From contig JBBRYB010000015.1 of NCBI GenBank assembly GCA_038238115.1, positions 25,632 through 89,631 of the forward strand: DNA of 64,000 nt, written 5' to 3'. Each line of letters opens with the position of its first letter. The stretch's first letter is position 1. The notes under the pieces were generated by a model. The model ran no database searches. It was not told the origin of the DNA and saw nothing but the letters and a program-made list of their open reading frames with translations. This document shows positions 60,488 through 64,000 of the stretch, in pieces. The stretch comes from JBBRYB01 sp038238115 (GTDB lineage Bacteria > Actinomycetota > Actinomycetes > Propionibacteriales > Nocardioidaceae). Position numbers and translations under genes: made by a program.

Positions 60488-61939
60488 GTGAGCGCGGCAG
60501 ATCAGGCCGAACAGGCCCCGGGTGACGATGTCGCCCGCTTCGGTTACGACCAGGAGCTCAAGCGCTCCCTGACCTTCACCGACCTGTTGGTCTACGGACT
60601 GATCTTCATGGTGCCGATAGCGCCTTTCGGCATCTTCGGTGGCGTCTTCCAGGCGTCCGGTGGCATGGTTGCGCTTGCCTACGTCATCGGTATGGTCGCG
60701 ATGGCGTTCACCGCGCTCTCCTACGCCCAGATGTCGCGCGCCTTTCCGATGGCCGGCTCGGTGTATGCGTACTCAGGCCGTGGACTACATCCTGCCGCCG
60801 GCTTCCTGGCCGGCTGGCTGATCCTGCTCGACTACGTGCTCGTGCCGGCCCTGCTCTACATCATCGCCGCCGTCGCCATGAACTCGTTCGTCACCAGCAT
60901 CCCCGTGTGGGGATGGGTGATCTTGTTCATCCTGGTCAACACCGTCGTGAACTACTTCGGCATCGAGACGACCGCGAAGGTCAACCGCGTGCTCTTGGTC
61001 GCCGAGATCATTGTGCTCGTCATCTTCTTGGTCATCGGCATCGGAGCCATCGCCAGCGGCAAGGGCGACGGCTTCTCCTTCCGTCCGATCTACGACGCCG
61101 ACACGTTCTCGGTCGGGTTGGTCTTCTCCGCTGTCTCGGTGGCCGTACTGTCCTTCCTCGGCTTCGATGGGATCTCCACGCTGGCCGAGGAGAACAAGGA
61201 AGGCTCTCGCCAGATCGGACGCGCGACGGTGGCGGCCCTGGTACTGGCTGGCAGCTTATTCATCGTGCAGACCTGGGTTGCCGCCCTGCTCGTCCCCAAT
61301 CGGGACAAGTTGCTGAGCGCCGGCGACCCAGGAGGTACGGCGTTCTACGACGCTGCCGAGTTCGCCGGCGGGCACTGGCTGTCGGTCCTGACGGCGGTCG
61401 CCACCGCAATTGCCTGGGGGTTCGCGAACGCGCTGGTGGCTCAAGCCGCGACGTCGCGTCTGCTCTACTCGATGGCTCGCGATCGGCAGCTCCCGCACAT
61501 CCTCGCCAAGATCCACCCCACGCACCGGGTTCCCGAGAATGCCACCTTTCTGGTCGCCATCGTGTCGGTCGTCGTAGGCGTCTACATGGCGCAGCGAGAC
61601 GATGGAATCACCGTGTTGTCAACGCTGGTCAACTTCGGTGCGTTGACCGCCTTCTTGCTGCTGCACGCCTCAGTCGTGAACCACTACGTGATCCGCGGCG
61701 GCAGCCACGAGGTCTGGCGACATGTGGTAGCCCCCGTGCTGGGGTTCGTGATCATCGCCTATGTCATCATCGAGGCCAATGTGGCGGCCCAGCGGCTCGG
61801 CTTGACGTGGCTGGCCATCGGTGTGGCCATTCTCGTCTTCTTCTATGCCACCGGGCGAAGCCCCCAGCTCGCCGGGCTGGCGGCGGCGCCATCGACAGAC
61901 GGCACCGGCGGCTCTCATGGCGACGAGGAGGCGCGATGA
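60488..61939 (+). CDS. APC family amino acid/amine permease
   Basis: The product has 483 residues and twelve membrane helices. The first helix motif FTDLLVYGLIFMVPIAPFGIFGGVFQASGGMVALAYV and FLGFDGISTLAEENKEGSRQIGRA in helix 6-7 mark the APC superfamily (AAT/PAT-like). The GTG at 60488 has GGAGGA upstream. The stop codon overlaps the ATG of the acetamidase gene (ATGA), so the two genes are coupled. Substrate is probably an amine or amide that the next enzyme uses. Confidence 0.92.
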   Translation: MSAADQAEQAPGDDVARFGYDQELKRSLTFTDLLVYGLIFMVPIAPFGIFGGVFQASGGMVALAYVIGMVAMAFTALSYAQMSRAFPMAGSVYAYSGRGLHPAAGFLAGWLILLDYVLVPALLYIIAAVAMNSFVTSIPVWGWVILFILVNTVVNYFGIETTAKVNRVLLVAEIIVLVIFLVIGIGAIASGKGDGFSFRPIYDADTFSVGLVFSAVSVAVLSFLGFDGISTLAEENKEGSRQIGRATVAALVLAGSLFIVQTWVAALLVPNRDKLLSAGDPGGTAFYDAAEFAGGHWLSVLTAVATAIAWGFANALVAQAATSRLLYSMARDRQLPHILAKIHPTHRVPENATFLVAIVSVVVGVYMAQRDDGITVLSTLVNFGALTAFLLLHASVVNHYVIRGGSHEVWRHVVAPVLGFVIIAYVIIEANVAAQRLGLTWLAIGVAILVFFYATGRSPQLAGLAAAPSTDGTGGSHGDEEAR

Positions 61940-62964
61940 GCGGCGGTCTCGAGGTCGTGACCTACCGCCCAGGCGTGGGCGACTATGCCTGGGCCTTCGG
62001 CGGCATCCCGGCGGTACGGGCTATCGAGCCGGGGACGGTGCTTGAGCTCTTCACCGAGGACTGTTTCGGTGGCCGCGTGCGGACGATCGACGACCTGCCG
62101 TCGGAGGTCTGCGAGTTTCCCTACCTCAACCCCGTGACCGGTCCCTTCCACGTCAACGGTGCCGAGCCGGGTGACACGTTGGCACTGCACTTCGTGTCGA
62201 TAGAGCCCGCACGGGACTGGGCGGTGTCCTCGACGTTCCCTCACTTCGGCGCCCTGACCACGACGCACAACACAGCGATGCTGCACCCTCCGCTGGAGGA
62301 GCGGGTGTGGGTCTATGCCGTTGACCGGGCCAGCCGCACGGTCACCTACCAGGCCCGCAACAGCGACCTATCGGTCGAGCTTCCCCTGGACCCGATGCAC
62401 GGCACCGTCGGCGTAGCCCCCGCCGGGTTCGAGGCGAGGCAGACCATCACGCCCGACGCTCACGGCGGCAACCTGGACTCTCCAGAGGTGCGTGCCGGCA
62501 CCACCGTCTACTTCGGCGTCAACCACGAGGGCGCGCTGTTCGCACTCGGCGATGGTCACTGCCGCCAAGGCGAAGGTGAGGTGTGCGGCACGGCCGTCGA
62601 GGCGGCGATGAACACCGTCGTGGTCGTGGACGTCGTCAAAGGCCGCCACGGCTCAACCCCGTGGCCGCGGTTGGAGACCGATGAGGCCATCATGAGCACG
62701 GGCTCGAGCCGACCCCTGGAGGACGCCTTCCGGATCAGCCAGCAAGACCTCGTCTCCTGGGTCAGCAGCCACGCCGATCTCGACGTCCTCGACGCCTACC
62801 AGCTCGTCAGCCAGGCTGGTGCGGCACCCGTCGGCAATGTCTGCGACCCCAACTACACGATGGTCGCCAAGATAGCCAAGCGCTACGTACCAGGCATCGA
62901 GGTGTACGACGGTGTGCATGCCCGGCTGCGCGAGACGGGTGCCGCCTACCTCGCCCAGCGCTGA
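61936..62964 (+). CDS. Acetamidase/formamidase family protein
   Basis: The product has 342 residues: PVTGPFHVNGAEPGDTLALHFVSIEPARDWAVSS, PLDPMHGTVGVAP, TPDAHGGNLDSPEVRAGTTVYFGVNHEGALFALGDGH and GEGEVCGTAVEAAMN are the conserved metal-binding and active-site parts of the FmdA/AmdA family. It hydrolyses short amides to ammonia and a carboxylate. Coupled with the permease, this is a small uptake-and-hydrolysis operon for an amide or similar compound. Unusual place inside the respiratory-gene neighbourhood. Confidence 0.92.
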   Translation: MSGGLEVVTYRPGVGDYAWAFGGIPAVRAIEPGTVLELFTEDCFGGRVRTIDDLPSEVCEFPYLNPVTGPFHVNGAEPGDTLALHFVSIEPARDWAVSSTFPHFGALTTTHNTAMLHPPLEERVWVYAVDRASRTVTYQARNSDLSVELPLDPMHGTVGVAPAGFEARQTITPDAHGGNLDSPEVRAGTTVYFGVNHEGALFALGDGHCRQGEGEVCGTAVEAAMNTVVVVDVVKGRHGSTPWPRLETDEAIMSTGSSRPLEDAFRISQQDLVSWVSSHADLDVLDAYQLVSQAGAAPVGNVCDPNYTMVAKIAKRYVPGIEVYDGVHARLRETGAAYLAQR

Positions 62965-62980
62965 TCGCTGAGGTGCGTCG

Positions 62981-64000
62981 CTACTGCCGGTTACGCGTCT
63001 CCTCGAGCGCGAACTGGTCACCACCGACCTGGCCACCGGTCTCGATCCCGTGATGGCCGTCGCCGATGCCGTGGTTCTCGGCCGCCGCGTGGTGGGCGCC
63101 GTCCTCCAGCTCGGTCGCCGTCACCTTCTCGATGTCGTCGCCGAACCAGAACTGTGAAAGCCGGGCGCGCACACGCTGCTTGCCCTGGCGTGGTGCAGCC
63201 ACCCCGTTATCGTCCTCGCTGGCAGGCAGCTGCAGCGGGACCTGCCGGTCCCGGGCGGTAAGAGTGTAGGCCGCGTCGGGGCTGATCGGAGCGTGGATCT
63301 CGCTGTACGCACCGGTTGGGGAGCGGACGATGACGCCCGTCTCGTAGCCGTGCAGCAGCGTCTCGCGGTCATGGCGCTGCAACGAGATGGCCCAGCGTCT
63401 GGCGAGCATGAACGCCAGCACGGGGCCAACGAAGATCGCGATCCGCATGAACCAGGTGATCTGGTTCAGCGAGAGGTCGAACTCCACTGCCAGGATGTCG
63501 TTGCCGCCGGCCATCCAGAGCAACCCGTACGCCGTCACGCCTGCCACCCCGAGCCCGGTCCGAGTCGGCTGGTTACGCGGACGGTCGAGCAGGTGGTGCT
63601 CACGACGGTCACCGGTGATCCACCGCTCGACGAACGGATAGGCGGCCAACACGGTGAACAGGACACCCATCAGCAGCAGCCCCGGCACGAACACGTTCGG
63701 TGAGACGGTGTGACCCCACAGATGGATCTCCCAGTTGGGCATGATGCGCAGCCCACCTTCGAGCCAGCCCATGTACCAGTCCGGCTGAGAACCGGCGGTC
63801 ACCTGGGCGGGGTCGTACGGGCCGTACATCCAGATCGGGTTGATCTCCAACACGGCACTCATCAGGGCGGTGACGCCGAAGACGATGAAGAAGAAGCCGC
63901 CGGCCTTGGCCATGTAGACCGGCATCAGCGGGTAGCCGACCACGTTGTTGTTGGTGCGTCCGGGACCCGACCACTGGGTGTGCTTTTGATAGACCAGCAG
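62981..64000 (-). CDS. qcrB: Cytochrome bc1 complex cytochrome b subunit (3' part)
   Basis: The frame runs to the right edge of the window, so the N-terminal part is missing; 339 codons are visible. PDWYMGWLEGGLRIMPNWEIHLWGHTVSPNVFVPGLLL includes the Qo-site PDWY motif, then several membrane helices, and an extended, soluble C-terminal tail rich in His and Asp (KVTATELEDGAHHAAAENHG). Such tails are typical of actinobacterial QcrB that forms a supercomplex with the aa3 oxidase encoded next to it. The gene is convergent with the acetamidase. Confidence 0.96.
   Translation of the reverse strand: MLVYQKHTQWSGPGRTNNNVVGYPLMPVYMAKAGGFFFIVFGVTALMSAVLEINPIWMYGPYDPAQVTAGSQPDWYMGWLEGGLRIMPNWEIHLWGHTVSPNVFVPGLLLMGVLFTVLAAYPFVERWITGDRREHHLLDRPRNQPTRTGLGVAGVTAYGLLWMAGGNDILAVEFDLSLNQITWFMRIAIFVGPVLAFMLARRWAISLQRHDRETLLHGYETGVIVRSPTGAYSEIHAPISPDAAYTLTARDRQVPLQLPASEDDNGVAAPRQGKQRVRARLSQFWFGDDIEKVTATELEDGAHHAAAENHGIGDGHHGIETGGQVGGDQFALEETRNRQ

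Overview
The window is a visibly GC-rich chromosomal segment of an actinobacterium. The markers are a WhiB-family regulator, the glnA1/glnE/glnA2 nitrogen module, PspAA/PspAB proteins, an actinobacterial aa3-type oxidase (ctaC-ctaD-ctaF) with qcrB, and the bifunctional RNase H/acid phosphatase. From memory, the backbone order matches the Mycobacterium tuberculosis Rv2196-Rv2230c neighbourhood: qcrB, ctaF, ctaC, adoK, erpA, glycerate kinase, gcvT, pepB, dlaT, the Rv2216-type epimerase, lipB, lipA, DUF4191, RDD, glnA1, glnE, glnA2, panB, RNase H/phosphatase, zinc-ribbon protein and Nif3. The presence of Lon and PspAA/HtpX/PspAB and the lack of mycobacterial hallmarks fit a Propionibacteriales- or Micrococcales-type genome better, but the genus cannot be fixed from this sequence.

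Layout. 0-3.3 kb: Nif3-like protein, zinc-ribbon protein and RNase H/phosphatase (+). 3.3-7.6 kb: lon (-) and an RNB ribonuclease (+), with a ClgR-type operator in front of lon. 7.6-11.1 kb: tandem repeats, the RNase P RNA gene (rnpB), a decayed prophage fragment, two secreted proteins and a broken Excalibur-domain gene. 11.3-16.2 kb: topoisomerase IB, then PIG-L deacetylase, NodS-like methyltransferase, acyl-CoA-dehydrogenase-like flavoprotein and family-2 glycosyltransferase in overlapping frames, then Dps. 16.3-24.2 kb: map, a small SPOR-like protein, a BtuF-like metal receptor, panB, a second PIG-L enzyme, an LLM oxidoreductase, nadE and glnA2. 24.2-30.8 kb: class I amidotransferase, glnE, whiB, an 880-bp empty stretch, glnA1. 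30.8-38.2 kb: an RDD protein, then on the minus strand a lipid-modification set (SDR, DUF1365, FAD oxidoreductase, CFA-type synthase) interleaved with DUF4191, lipA and lipB. 38.3-46.9 kb: lipoprotein-like and epimerase genes, sucB, lpdA, pepA, gcvT and small proteins. 47-52.1 kb: aldo/keto reductase, DUF3043, and the pspA-pspAA-htpX-pspAB envelope-stress cluster. 52.1-64 kb: GNAT, glycerate kinase, erpA, adoK, ctaC-ctaD-ctaF, L,D-transpeptidase, an APC permease with acetamidase, and the 3' part of qcrB.

How the genes work together. lpdA, sucB, lipB, lipA and gcvT form a lipoate-centred metabolic module. glnA1, glnA2, glnE and the amidotransferase handle glutamine synthesis and its control. 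ctaCDF and qcrB are the end of the respiratory chain. lon (with its ClgR-like box), htpX and the psp genes deal with protein and membrane stress.

The most promising undescribed item is the 12.36-15.55 kb cluster. Its deacetylase, NodS-like methyltransferase and family-2 glycosyltransferase mirror the chemistry of NodB, NodS and NodC, and it lies between topoisomerase IB and Dps. A second theme is gene expression: a dozen genes start with GTG or ATG 6-8 nt after a TANNNT element and have no Shine-Dalgarno sequence, which points to widespread leaderless transcripts.
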